This document shows, in pieces, positions 18,014 to 26,882 of a DNA stretch of 64,000 nt. This DNA comes from Lentimonas sp. CC4 (GTDB lineage: Bacteria > Verrucomicrobiota > Verrucomicrobiia > Opitutales > Coraliomargaritaceae), in NCBI RefSeq assembly GCF_902728235.1, contig NZ_CACVBO010000001.1, positions 620,001 through 684,000 of the forward strand, read 5' to 3'. The translations under genes were made by a program, and so were the position numbers. The first letter of the stretch is position 1. Every line of letters begins with the position of its first letter. Under the pieces are notes generated by a model. That model was not told where the DNA came from. It saw nothing but the letters and a program-made list of their open reading frames with translations, and ran no database searches.

Positions 18014-19450
18014 ATGGCATCCCAATTCGATCAATATTTTGATAATAGCCCCACGCTCAAGCTGCTGCGTATGCAGCATGCTGGTTTCATACTAAGCTTC
18101 TTTCAGCAGTCTTTCAAAGAGAACGGTCTAACCCAAATCGCAGAGGAAGATCTTGAAGCATTGCTGGATCAGCAGTTGCTAGAGATGCGAGCGCGTAATG
18201 TTGAAGTCATGTCTCGGGATGCTAGATTCTACCTGACTCAATGGTGTGAGGAAGGCTATCAACTGCTTCAGAAGCGCTTCTCTGAAGAAGACAGGAGCTA
18301 TGTTTATAAACTCACAAAGCATTCTGAGAAGGCGCTCTCTTGGCTGGAAGATCTGCGACGTGGAGACAAGAGAGGCTATACGACTTCGGACTCTCGTTTT
18401 GGGCGTATAATTTCGGAGTTGCGGCGGATTGATCGAGATACGAATGCAGACCCTGAGGCACGTCGCAAAGAATTGTTGAAGCAGCGCGATGTTATTGATG
18501 CAGAACTGAAGCAGATTCGAGATACCGGAACAGTTGATACTCTGGATCCGGCGGCAGTGAAAGATGCCTTACATGACTTGGAAGCAGATCTAGATGCCTT
18601 CATGAGTGACTTCCGTGCGATCGAGGAAACTTTCAGAGATCAGTCGCGAGAGATTCAAAACCTGCATTTGGAACAACAACTATCAAAGGGTGATTATGTC
18701 GCACATGTGCTGGATGCGGATGAGGAACTACGGGGCCGGGATCAAGGGCGCAGCTATTTTGGATTTAGAGAATCAATGACCTCGGTGGAAAACCGTGAAG
18801 AGCTTCAGGCGTTGACGAACCGTGCTGTAGCACTGGCGCACGAGCATAATCTAGATGCGATGCCATTTGATCGATTACCACGGCGTCTTTTCAATGAGGT
18901 GAACCACGTGGCGAGTATCTATCGACGCATCACTGGACAATTGCGCCGAGTCGTCGAGGAGCAAAGCTCGAAGCAATCACGCTATTTACTGGAGCTACTT
19001 GGCGAAGCTCGTCTACTGGCAAAATCCTGTGGGGAACTACCTAATGACGTAGCGCTACACGATTGGGAGGATCCGCTCCGGTTTAATAATTTGATGGAGG
19101 TCGGATTTTGGGAAGCCCCGCAACGTGGCCGATTCGATGAAATCGAGAGCGACGACTCACATGATTCAGAATCACTCAAAGAAGCGCTTGGCCGAATTGG
19201 CAAACCACTGAACCTTCCGAAATATCGTAAACGTATTGCAAACGTGCTCGAACAGCAGCCTCAAGTTAGCCTGAGGGAGTTGGTTGAACGCTTCCCGGTT
19301 GAGTCGGGAGTCGTAGACGTAGTCGCCTATATCGCAGTGGCTGGGGAAGGTTCTCAGAATGTATTCCATCCAGACACCATTGAATTGGACCTGAATTGTC
19401 CGCATCAGCCACGCTATGCAGAACTTGAAAAAATTGTTTTTATAAGATGA
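18014..19450 (+). CDS. jetA: Wadjet JetA (DUF3375)
   Basis: 478 residues, DUF3375 family, the kleisin-like subunit (MukF analogue) of the Wadjet anti-plasmid SMC complex. The opening QYFDNSPTLKLLR and a Gln/Glu-rich helical middle (about 110-230) are typical; no enzymatic motif is expected. Its stop overlaps the jetB start by 4 bases and the gene order A-B-C-D is canonical. In characterised systems JetABC extrudes DNA loops and, on circular DNA of plasmid size, activates JetD cleavage. Identification rests on the family signature and on the unmistakable neighbours. Confidence 0.92.
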   Translation: MASQFDQYFDNSPTLKLLRMQHAGFILSFFQQSFKENGLTQIAEEDLEALLDQQLLEMRARNVEVMSRDARFYLTQWCEEGYQLLQKRFSEEDRSYVYKLTKHSEKALSWLEDLRRGDKRGYTTSDSRFGRIISELRRIDRDTNADPEARRKELLKQRDVIDAELKQIRDTGTVDTLDPAAVKDALHDLEADLDAFMSDFRAIEETFRDQSREIQNLHLEQQLSKGDYVAHVLDADEELRGRDQGRSYFGFRESMTSVENREELQALTNRAVALAHEHNLDAMPFDRLPRRLFNEVNHVASIYRRITGQLRRVVEEQSSKQSRYLLELLGEARLLAKSCGELPNDVALHDWEDPLRFNNLMEVGFWEAPQRGRFDEIESDDSHDSESLKEALGRIGKPLNLPKYRKRIANVLEQQPQVSLRELVERFPVESGVVDVVAYIAVAGEGSQNVFHPDTIELDLNCPHQPRYAELEKIVFIR

Positions 19451-20094
19451 ACACGCCTGTAATTTCTATTCGTAATGTCATCGTGCAGTTGGTGCGCGGA
19501 CCACTGTATCAAGAGGATAGTGACCTTTGGTCGCGGTTGCTCAGAGATCAGGATAAGGTCAAATTACATTTCCACATGATGGGTCTCGACCTAGTGCTCG
19601 ATGAAGATGCGGGCTATGCCTTCTTGCGTAATGAGTCCGGAGGAGACGAAGACGAAGATGAGGAAACCGAGAGTGAAGCAGAATCGTCACTTCCTCGATT
19701 GATGCGCCGGAATGCCTTGTCCTTTTTGCCGACGGTTCTGCTCCTTGAATTACGAGAGCGCCTTTTACGGCACGATCAATCAGCTGATGGCACTGATCAT
19801 CTTTATTTGGACTTCCAAGAGATTCGGGAATTCATGCAGCTCTATTGTGATGAAACTGGAAACGAGAAAAAGATTGAAGCAAAAGTCCGTGCAGCGATCG
19901 CTCGGTTGAGTGAACTGTCTGTGCTTCGATCAGTGACAAACCGAAGCGATGTGATCTATCGAGTAGAGCCAATCCTTCGCGCAAAACTGCCAGTGGATCA
20001 AATTGAGGCGATACGAGATCGCTTGAAAGCGCAGCTAGGGCGCGATGACGTGGCCGATGAGAATCAAGAGCAAGAGGAGATAACTGAAGAATGA
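19447..20094 (+). CDS. jetB: Wadjet JetB (DUF4194)
   Basis: 215 residues, DUF4194 family, the KITE-type subunit (MukE analogue) that bridges JetA and JetC. An acidic insert DEDEDEETESEAES lies near residues 60-75, and the C-terminal tail is also Glu/Gln-rich. The region about 100-190 reads as tandem winged helices (LYLDFQEIREFMQLY and AIARLSELSVLR). It overlaps jetA and jetC by 4 bases on both sides, so stoichiometric co-translation is expected. Confidence 0.92.
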   Translation: MNTPVISIRNVIVQLVRGPLYQEDSDLWSRLLRDQDKVKLHFHMMGLDLVLDEDAGYAFLRNESGGDEDEDEETESEAESSLPRLMRRNALSFLPTVLLLELRERLLRHDQSADGTDHLYLDFQEIREFMQLYCDETGNEKKIEAKVRAAIARLSELSVLRSVTNRSDVIYRVEPILRAKLPVDQIEAIRDRLKAQLGRDDVADENQEQEEITEE

Positions 20095-23000
20095 ACGCAC
20101 AAACACAAGCGACTCTCGAATATGCACCAGACCGCTCGACGGCGGGATTTCGGCTGCATCAATTTTCCGTTCTGAATTGGGGCACTTTTCATGGCCGTGT
20201 TCACAGCTTTTCGCCTGATGGCCGAACGAGTTTACTAAGTGGAGGCAATGGTGCCGGTAAATCGACACTGGCGGACGCAGTCCTCACACTACTCATCGAA
20301 AGCAGAAAACGAAACTATAACCAGGCCTCTGCTGGTGGTGGTGAACGTAAGCAACGCAAGGAGCGGAGTGAAAAAGACTATGTCCTAGGCACTTATTCTG
20401 AGGAGCATGATCAGAACCTCGGTTACGGACGTGCGAAGCAGTTACGTAAGGCGGGCAAATCTGTGACTGTGCTCTTGGGCACTTTCTATAATGAAACTTA
20501 TAATCAGCATGTGACTCTCGCTCAGGTCATTTGGCTCACTCCAGCTAAAAAAATGGATAGAGCTTTCATTGTCGTGAGAAAGCGACTCAGCATCGAGGGG
20601 GATTTCAATGATCTTGGCGAGCCGTCTGAAGTGCGTAAAAGATTGAAAGCACGAGGGCTGGAACCGCTTGATACTTTTTCAGCTTACTCGCAGCGTTTCC
20701 ATGAAGCACTCAGCCTTTCGCCCGATAAGAATCCGATGGATATCTTTAATCAGGCGATCTGCATTAAGGACATCAGTAATCTAACGAATTTCATCCGTGA
20801 ATATATGCTAGATGACGGTGGTGCTCCTCAGCAACTGGAAGGTCTTCGTGCTAGTTTTGAGGACTTACGCCGCACCTATGAGCGTATTGAGCGTGAAAAG
20901 AGGCGACTTGATCAGCTGAATGCGATTCATAGCTTACACAATACGGTTCTCGTGCAAGAGGATCAGATTGATCACTGGCAAGGTTGCATTGATGCGGCTC
21001 CTCTCTTCTTTGCAGAATCGGAACTCGTTCTTCGTCAGGCTGAGGCCGAGGTCATTGACCTTGAGGTGACCAAGGCGAAAGCTGAAGAAGTCAGTGAGAT
21101 ACAGAAAGCTGATAAAGAAGAGGAGCGCATCCAAGACCTGAAGTCCTCAATTGAGTCGAGCAGTGCTGGTCGACGCTTACAGGAGATTGAGAAGGATCTG
21201 GTGAGACTGAAGTCTGACGTTGAATCGAAAAAACCACGTCAGGAGCGGTTCATTAAAAAGGTTGAGGCATGGCAAGCTGGCCTAGTGTGCCAGTCGGAAG
21301 ACAACTTTTTGCAAGTCATGGCTGATGCTCAAAAGGACAAAGAGCGGCTTAAAGTAGAATCCAAGCAGCTCGAAGTAACTCTCAAAAAGAAAGATACGGA
21401 GTATGAGCAATTATCGGAACAACAGGCACTGATTAATACGGAAGTGCGTAGCCTTCAGGAACGTGAAGGCAATATCGGCGACAAGCTAATACGAATACGC
21501 GGCCGTATTGCGGATGCGTTAGGCGTGAGTCCGAAGGAACTGCCGTTTGTGGGGGAGCTAGTTCAAGTCAAAGATGATGAGACGCGATGGACTGGCCCGA
21601 TAGAGCATCTGGTGCATAGCTTTGCGCTTTGTATGCTAGTGCCCGGGCGTTTACGAAAGCAGGTGGACAAGTATGCTCACCGAACCAACTTAAAAGGTTT
21701 ATTGGTATATCATGTAGTGGAAAGTGGTGCCCGCAGCCGAAACCCACAACTGGACTCATCCGCGGTCGCCGCTAAGCTAGAGTTACATGAGTCTATTGGT
21801 GAATTTGAAAGCTGGCTTTCGGCCGAACTTAGCTATCGTTTTGACCACCAATGCTGTGAAGCTCCAGATGACGTTTTTAATCAGGCAAAAGCGGCGATTA
21901 CGATTGGAGGACTGATCAAGCAAAGGGGCTCTGAACGCCGCAAGGATGACCGTCGCGATATTAATGACCGCTCTAATGATGTCCTTGGCTGGGACAATTC
22001 GAGGAAAATCAATACACTGCAGAAGCAGCATGACACTCTTGAAACTAAAAGAGATGAGCTACTTAGCTCCATTCGCCAGCAAACGAACGGAAAGAAGGAA
22101 ATTGATACTGCAATCAATGCAATAGGTGCGTTACCCCAAATTGCGGAGACTTGGGAGGAGATTGATTACTTCACCCCAACTCTCGCTCAAGAAACGCTTC
22201 GCCTAGAACAGAAGGAGCTGGAAGCTGGATCTGATGAATTGAGTCGATTGCAAAAGCAGCTGAAAGCAGCCAAGGGTGCGAAGCGTGATGCGACGGAGAA
22301 GAGCGGAAATGCACGTGAGCGTTTCGGGGAGTGGAATGGGAACAAAAAACTGAATGATACAGGAATTAAGGACTGCAAACACCTCATTGACTTCGTGAGC
22401 CAAGACCCAGCAGGGCTACAGAAGTTCAACGATCGTAGACCTAGCATTCAAGAGTTGATTGATGCGCCGGCCACTTCTGTCGCGGGTTTGGCAACGGTGA
22501 ACCAGAAAGTAACAGCCGAGCTCGAAGATAAGAGACGTAACGCGAGACGGGATCGGGATGACGCGGGCAATAAAGCTAAGTTCAAGATGCAGAAGTTCCT
22601 AGATGGCATCAAGAATGAGGATTCGAAACTACATGACGATTTGTATGCAGAAGGGATCCAGTTGAAAGGCTACAATAGCGCACTCTTCGAACCATTTGAT
22701 AGCTTGCGCCTGCAAATTAAAGAAGCGGATCTTCCTCGAAACCAAAAGCGATTTAAGAACCTGTTGCAGACAAATCTCATTGAGGATGTTTCAAGCTTCG
22801 ACGGTATACTTCAGGAGCACGCTGAAACCATAAAAAGGCGAATTGAAGATCTGAATCTCCACCTGAAGGAAGTGGATTTTGACCGGAATAAGCATTCCTA
22901 TATCCAGTTGGTGCCAGTGCGCACTGATGATGAGCATCAGCAATGGTTTCGGGGAATTCGTCAGTATGCTTTAGAAAACATTGCACATGTCGAAGACTCC

Positions 23001-23525
23001 GATGAGGCGCGCAACGAGCGTTTCAATCGAGTTCGGAATCTGTTAGATGAGTTGGCCAGCGATGAGAAGAGAACTCAACGTGTGATCGACGTGCGCAACT
23101 GGTTTGAATTTAGAGCGGATGAGTTCTACCGAGATAATGATGAGAGTTTTCAGTGCTATTCTGGGGCCTCAGGCAAATCGGGAGGTGAAAAGAACCGTCT
23201 CGCATCGACAATCCTGGCAACTGCGATCGCGTATCAGTATGGAATTTCACTTAATAATGAAAACCAGACCGAAACCTTTCGTTTGGTCATTGTGGATGAG
23301 ATGTTCAGTAAGACAGATGATGAGTTTTCGACCTACTTGTTGGAGTTGTTCAAGCAGTTCAGCTTGCAACTCATTATAGTGCAGCCTTTGGACTCTAAGG
23401 TTCACCTCGTGCAGAAGTATGTAGAGCGCTACCACATCGTGACCCGACCTAGTGTGCACTCAGAGATTCATAATTTGAATGTGCACGAGTATGAGAAGCT
23501 GATGGGAGAAGTTGCTGAGCGATGA
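20091..23525 (+). CDS. jetC: Wadjet JetC (MukB-like SMC ATPase)
   Basis: 1144-residue SMC-like ATPase, the motor of the Wadjet complex. Walker A GGNGAGKST (51-59) is followed by the family's basic segment GGGERKQRKERSEKD. Two long coiled-coil arms (about 265-480 and 640-830) flank a hinge region near 480-640. The C-terminal head has the signature KSGGEKNRLA and Walker B LVIVDEMFSK, then QPLDSKVHLV, as in MukB/JetC. All ATPase elements are intact. It overlaps jetB and jetD by 4 bases. Confidence 0.95.
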   Translation: MNAQTQATLEYAPDRSTAGFRLHQFSVLNWGTFHGRVHSFSPDGRTSLLSGGNGAGKSTLADAVLTLLIESRKRNYNQASAGGGERKQRKERSEKDYVLGTYSEEHDQNLGYGRAKQLRKAGKSVTVLLGTFYNETYNQHVTLAQVIWLTPAKKMDRAFIVVRKRLSIEGDFNDLGEPSEVRKRLKARGLEPLDTFSAYSQRFHEALSLSPDKNPMDIFNQAICIKDISNLTNFIREYMLDDGGAPQQLEGLRASFEDLRRTYERIEREKRRLDQLNAIHSLHNTVLVQEDQIDHWQGCIDAAPLFFAESELVLRQAEAEVIDLEVTKAKAEEVSEIQKADKEEERIQDLKSSIESSSAGRRLQEIEKDLVRLKSDVESKKPRQERFIKKVEAWQAGLVCQSEDNFLQVMADAQKDKERLKVESKQLEVTLKKKDTEYEQLSEQQALINTEVRSLQEREGNIGDKLIRIRGRIADALGVSPKELPFVGELVQVKDDETRWTGPIEHLVHSFALCMLVPGRLRKQVDKYAHRTNLKGLLVYHVVESGARSRNPQLDSSAVAAKLELHESIGEFESWLSAELSYRFDHQCCEAPDDVFNQAKAAITIGGLIKQRGSERRKDDRRDINDRSNDVLGWDNSRKINTLQKQHDTLETKRDELLSSIRQQTNGKKEIDTAINAIGALPQIAETWEEIDYFTPTLAQETLRLEQKELEAGSDELSRLQKQLKAAKGAKRDATEKSGNARERFGEWNGNKKLNDTGIKDCKHLIDFVSQDPAGLQKFNDRRPSIQELIDAPATSVAGLATVNQKVTAELEDKRRNARRDRDDAGNKAKFKMQKFLDGIKNEDSKLHDDLYAEGIQLKGYNSALFEPFDSLRLQIKEADLPRNQKRFKNLLQTNLIEDVSSFDGILQEHAETIKRRIEDLNLHLKEVDFDRNKHSYIQLVPVRTDDEHQQWFRGIRQYALENIAHVEDSDEARNERFNRVRNLLDELASDEKRTQRVIDVRNWFEFRADEFYRDNDESFQCYSGASGKSGGEKNRLASTILATAIAYQYGISLNNENQTETFRLVIVDEMFSKTDDEFSTYLLELFKQFSLQLIIVQPLDSKVHLVQKYVERYHIVTRPSVHSEIHNLNVHEYEKLMGEVAER

Positions 23526-24694
23526 CCTTGAATGACTTACGTAATAAGGCCGCGAGGAAGTTGAATGATGTTTTGCGAGCGATGATTCAAGGGGAGACGA
23601 TTTTCCCACTGCCGATTCGTATAGCGAAGCCTAAGATAACTGCACCTCTCTCTGAGTGGCGAGATACGATCAGTCTGATACGCTCACAGAGTCGGGAAAG
23701 CCTTGGTTTCGGATATACCGTCGAATGGGAGATCGTGAATTCGAAGCGGCATGGTAAAAACGAATTTCCGGCGAAGCTCAGTTTTGCCTCATTGGATGAT
23801 TTCCTTAAGTATGTTGGGGCCGAAAATGAGGCTCAGGCACTTTTATCAAATGTAGGAATCATGTGTGAGTGGGATCCAGGAGCAAAGTCCTGGTGCGCAG
23901 GGCATTTGGCACTCATGCGTAAGCCCGCTGAAGCTATTCAGAATGCCATCAAGATATTAACCTATCTGAAGGCAAATCCAGCTCCTGGCCTCTATGCGAG
24001 GCAATTGCCCATTCAGGTGCCGACCAAATATCTCGAACAAGAACGTCCATTACTTGAAGAACTCGCCCACGAATTTGCACCTGAATGCTTGATTCAGGAG
24101 GACGGGACACTCGAAGAGCGACTAGGATTAATGACAAAGGAGAGTTTGATCGAGTTCCGATCCTTGGATCATTCGATAAAAACGCTCCCATTCGGTCATG
24201 CGATGGCAACTGCTCGGGAGTTGGCATCCAACGACCATTATTTTGATGAATTCGAGTGTGTCATTGTCGTCGAGAACCATGTTCCTTTTTTGACCCTACC
24301 CGATTTGCCTAAAACACTGGCTATAATGGGGAATGGTTTTGCTGTGCATCGACTTTCAAAGGTTCCATGGCTTTCTGGGAAGACGCTTTTCTATTGGGGG
24401 GATATTGACCTTTCTGGTTTTTCAATCTTAGCAAAGTTCCGTGAGAGTCACCCAATTGCAGCCTCTGTAATGATGGATCAGACCACTTTGGATAGATTCA
24501 GTGATCTGCAGCAGTATCATAAAGCAGACCAAACAATCCAAGACTCTCAACTCAAACACTTATCTGCAGAGGAAGATGCTTTAGTCGATAAACTTAAATT
24601 AAATGGGGGTCTACGACTCGAACAGGAACACATTGATTATTCATATGTATCCGAGACCCTGATGAAGCTGATTCAGTCGAAAAAGAACAATTGA
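23522..24694 (+). CDS. jetD: Wadjet JetD nuclease (DUF3322/DUF2220)
   Basis: 390 residues, the nuclease subunit of Wadjet. The N-terminal DUF3322 domain is followed by the DUF2220 TOPRIM-like domain, whose acidic residues are visible as VVENHVPFL (Glu about 258) and YWGDIDLSGF (Asp-x-Asp about 300-302). TOPRIM folds of this type cut DNA after the SMC complex has reeled in a circular molecule. It closes the operon; no convincing terminator follows within the 135 bases to the next, convergent gene. Confidence 0.93.
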   Translation: MTLNDLRNKAARKLNDVLRAMIQGETIFPLPIRIAKPKITAPLSEWRDTISLIRSQSRESLGFGYTVEWEIVNSKRHGKNEFPAKLSFASLDDFLKYVGAENEAQALLSNVGIMCEWDPGAKSWCAGHLALMRKPAEAIQNAIKILTYLKANPAPGLYARQLPIQVPTKYLEQERPLLEELAHEFAPECLIQEDGTLEERLGLMTKESLIEFRSLDHSIKTLPFGHAMATARELASNDHYFDEFECVIVVENHVPFLTLPDLPKTLAIMGNGFAVHRLSKVPWLSGKTLFYWGDIDLSGFSILAKFRESHPIAASVMMDQTTLDRFSDLQQYHKADQTIQDSQLKHLSAEEDALVDKLKLNGGLRLEQEHIDYSYVSETLMKLIQSKKNN

Positions 24695-24829
24695 GAGTTA
24701 CCCCCTCCAACCCCATTGGTTCTTAAGCTCATCGTAACAGTTTTCGTTATCCCTTCGCAGGATACAGATTTCGAATATCCGTAGCGGAGTAGCTAGCCCT
24801 GGAAAAGTGGTGATGCTGAGTCAAACTGC

Positions 24830-25258
24830 TTAGAGATGACGAATTATATGTGACTGTGGATCTCCAAATTTGAAAATGACTTGCACGCTCTTTAACATTG
24901 AGAAGCTTTTCAGGTAACACTCAACCGTCTCATACTCATCTTTATGGTAAACTTGAAACGGTATGACTGCACTAGTGAGGTATGGATTACAAATGCTTTT
25001 ATCGACGAATAAGCCGGCCGCCCGCATGATCACAGGAATGATACTGTTCGCATAGTTGCATTCTGAGAATTCTCGAATTTGAAAGGTATTGGATTCTGCT
25101 TCTTTGATTACATCGCTACCAACCTTATCGCTAACGCAGATTGTTGAATAGTCCGCATTCCAGACTCGATGAATGAGCAAGGTAGACCTTACTAGTTCTT
25201 TAGCTTCCTCGTATGGGGTCTTCGGATTCCTGACCCGTCGGTGCAGATCTAGGACCAT
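24830..25258 (-). CDS. Unknown 142-aa protein coupled to the repressor gene
   Basis: I do not recognise it. Its ATG (25256-25258) overlaps the end of the repressor gene by 10 bases, so it is read from the same message and probably translationally coupled. The sequence is a mixed alpha/beta protein without membrane segment or signal peptide. A PIN-, toxin- or antirepressor-like role is possible but I see no motif that decides. Its only neighbours are the repressor upstream and the end of jetD, with which it converges. Confidence 0.65.
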   Translation of the reverse strand: MVLDLHRRVRNPKTPYEEAKELVRSTLLIHRVWNADYSTICVSDKVGSDVIKEAESNTFQIREFSECNYANSIIPVIMRAAGLFVDKSICNPYLTSAVIPFQVYHKDEYETVECYLKSFSMLKSVQVIFKFGDPQSHIIRHL

Positions 25259-25989
25259 AACTTCCCTAGGATACTCCCAACAACCTGACCGACGATATTG
25301 TCTTTTCTTAACTCATCGAGCGCAGGCATTCTATGCAGTGGATGTTCTTTTGATTCATCTACTAGGTATAGATCATGGCTTTCATCTTCTAGTGCACGAA
25401 AGAGGTAGGGGGTTCCGTTGTGCAGGACACACATCTCAACTCCATGTTCAGGTGTGCGTAGGTTTAGATCGATGAAGTAGAGTCGCCTGCTTGCGCTCCC
25501 GCCCCCACTAGTCGCTCTCTTGTATTTGAAGGCTACGATATTATCGCAATCTGCCCCAAATAATTCTCTTGCCTCCTGTTTATTGAAAGTAACCGCATGC
25601 TCATTAAACATCTCACTTCTAGCCGACCGGATTAATTCATCTCTCTCGTCGAAATCATAGATGCAATTCAGGCAGCGATTGTAGCTGATCTCCGAGAATA
25701 AAGGGATTTTCACCTCATTCTTGGTGTCTGCCTCCAATGCCGTTTCGGTTTTTAATCCTCCCTCCCCAGTTAACAGCCAATGCGCATTACAGTCAGTCGC
25801 TAGCACGATTTTTGTAAGCCATTTCCTGCTCGGTTCTATGGCTCCCTTTTTCAATACATATTTCTGAAGAGTCCCATGAGGAACCCCTGATAGCTCGGAG
25901 AGTGATTTTATCCCTCCCATAGGGGCTGCGATTTGACGCAACCGCTCCTTAAAAGATTCCGGGACTGTTTCTGTATTAATTTCGTTCAT
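25249..25989 (-). CDS. CI-like HTH repressor with degenerate S24-like domain
   Basis: 246 residues. Residues 8-70 form a helix-turn-helix of the phage CI type (LSELSGVPHGTLQKYV, then LATDCNAHWLLTGEGG). The C-terminal part has the outline of a LexA/CI S24 domain, ending in IVGQVVGSILGKLW, but I do not find the G-D-S-M serine motif, and the position of the catalytic Lys reads LFRAL. It is therefore probably a repressor that cannot cleave itself. It diverges from the transposition operon; a palindrome lies 15 bases before its start and a repeated 14-base element overlaps the likely promoter of the operon. Control of transposition is inferred from this layout. Confidence 0.83.
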   Translation of the reverse strand: MNEINTETVPESFKERLRQIAAPMGGIKSLSELSGVPHGTLQKYVLKKGAIEPSRKWLTKIVLATDCNAHWLLTGEGGLKTETALEADTKNEVKIPLFSEISYNRCLNCIYDFDERDELIRSARSEMFNEHAVTFNKQEARELFGADCDNIVAFKYKRATSGGGSASRRLYFIDLNLRTPEHGVEMCVLHNGTPYLFRALEDESHDLYLVDESKEHPLHRMPALDELRKDNIVGQVVGSILGKLWS

Positions 25990-26003
25990 TCAGGATTAGA
26001 TAA

Positions 26004-26017
26004 CATATCCAGATATG
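26004..26017. promoter_or_regulatory. Candidate operator palindrome of the repressor gene
   Basis: CATATC-CA-GATATG, a perfect 6+6 inverted repeat 15 bases upstream of the repressor start. CI-type repressors bind such sites as dimers and commonly control themselves. Binding is inferred from symmetry and position only. Confidence 0.45.
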
Positions 26018-26081
26018 GAGATGACGAAGGTCAAGATTAACCAATATTGAGCAAGAATTTCTTTTTCTCAGTATTTTCCCC

Positions 26082-26110
26082 TTGACTAGCAATCCCCATA
26101 TGCGGATAAC
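26082..26110 (+). promoter_or_regulatory. Likely promoter of the Tn7-like operon
   Basis: TTGACT (26082-26087), 17 bases, then GATAAC (26105-26110): a good sigma70-type promoter reading toward the tns genes, leaving a leader of about 200 bases before the first start codon. The -10 box lies inside the first of two 14-base direct repeats, so a bound repressor would block it. Confidence 0.5.
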
Positions 26111-26132
26111 GCGAACACCACATACGGTTAAC
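26097..26132 (+). promoter_or_regulatory. Direct-repeat candidate operator
   Basis: CATATGCGGATAAC at 26097-26110 and CACATACGGTTAAC at 26119-26132 agree at 11 of 14 positions and start 22 bases apart, two helical turns. They cover the -10 box and start region of the predicted promoter. Together with the palindrome at 26004 they are the best candidate sites for the divergent CI-like repressor. The rest of the 330-base gap between the divergent genes holds only a weak hairpin (TTCGCGAG at 26240 pairing with CTCGTGAA at 26267). Confidence 0.45.
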
Positions 26133-26319
26133 TACAGTAAATAGAGACATGTTGATATGATCAAATCCGTTACAGAGTCGAAAACGCATAGGCAGTTTAA
26201 CCCAAACTATAGGATCGGAGAGTTAGTGGCCAAAGTCTGTTCGCGAGGAGCTTGGTCTCTTCTGAACTCGTGAAGTCGAAGTAATGCTTCACATGCAATT
26301 TTTACGCAGAAAATAGCTT

Positions 26320-26871
26320 ATGAATACCAAAGAATACCTACAAGCACACCGAGATGGCCCTAAGTGTAAGGTCTGTCATAAAGTTCAGGTAGATCGCGGC
26401 AGTGATACGACTCCCTTCGATCCCACGACTTGTCACTCAATTGGTGAAGTCACAAACAACCTTCGATATGCAGCCAGTTGGTATTTCGAAGTAATGCCCA
26501 CAATGACGGAGATCGATTCCTCCCCCAGAGCGCTCCTTCTTCAGCTACCTGACGATGATGGGAAGCCACGGACCGTATCATATCGTTCCGATCTTCTAGC
26601 AATGGACCATCAAGAGAATGTAGCCCTAGTAGAGCTGATGAGCTCAAAGGAGCTGAAACTGCTTCAACAAAAACACCCTGAGCGATGGATAAAAGACAGC
26701 AGAGGTCAGTGGCACTCCCCACCGCTAGAGGAACAGATCTTAGCTAAGGGTTTTCTCTATGTTTTGGTTACTGACGAGATGATCTACGAGGCCTGCCAAT
26801 CAATCCAAGAGTATCCAATAGAATACCTTAGCCTAAAGAAGCGCACGACACAATCACCTAAGAACAACTAA
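26320..26871 (+). CDS. TnsA-like protein, catalytically dead paralogue 1
   Basis: 183 residues, homologous to the TnsA endonuclease domain of the TnsAB fusion downstream. It shares the opening MNTKEYLQAHRD and the spacing of the fold, and ends like the fusion's TnsA N-domain (W...SPPLEEQI...LVTDEMI). Aligned on the shared Trp 54, the first catalytic Glu is Arg 49; Asp 91 is kept; the E-x-K pair is E105-L-M107, so the Lys is lost. It lacks the C-terminal winged-helix domain of TnsA. A CKVC pair (16-19) is unique to this copy. It cannot cut DNA by the usual mechanism; a structural or regulatory role with TnsB/TnsC is inferred. It is the first gene of the operon; the next starts 11 bases on. Confidence 0.8.
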   Translation: MNTKEYLQAHRDGPKCKVCHKVQVDRGSDTTPFDPTTCHSIGEVTNNLRYAASWYFEVMPTMTEIDSSPRALLLQLPDDDGKPRTVSYRSDLLAMDHQENVALVELMSSKELKLLQQKHPERWIKDSRGQWHSPPLEEQILAKGFLYVLVTDEMIYEACQSIQEYPIEYLSLKKRTTQSPKNN

Positions 26872-26882
26872 CGTATAAAACC

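Noticed and set aside
24695-26319. Left end of the Tn7-like element
   Set aside because: I looked for TGTCA/TGTCG clusters matching the right end on either side of the repressor and found none; the left end is probably outside the window or too diverged to see.
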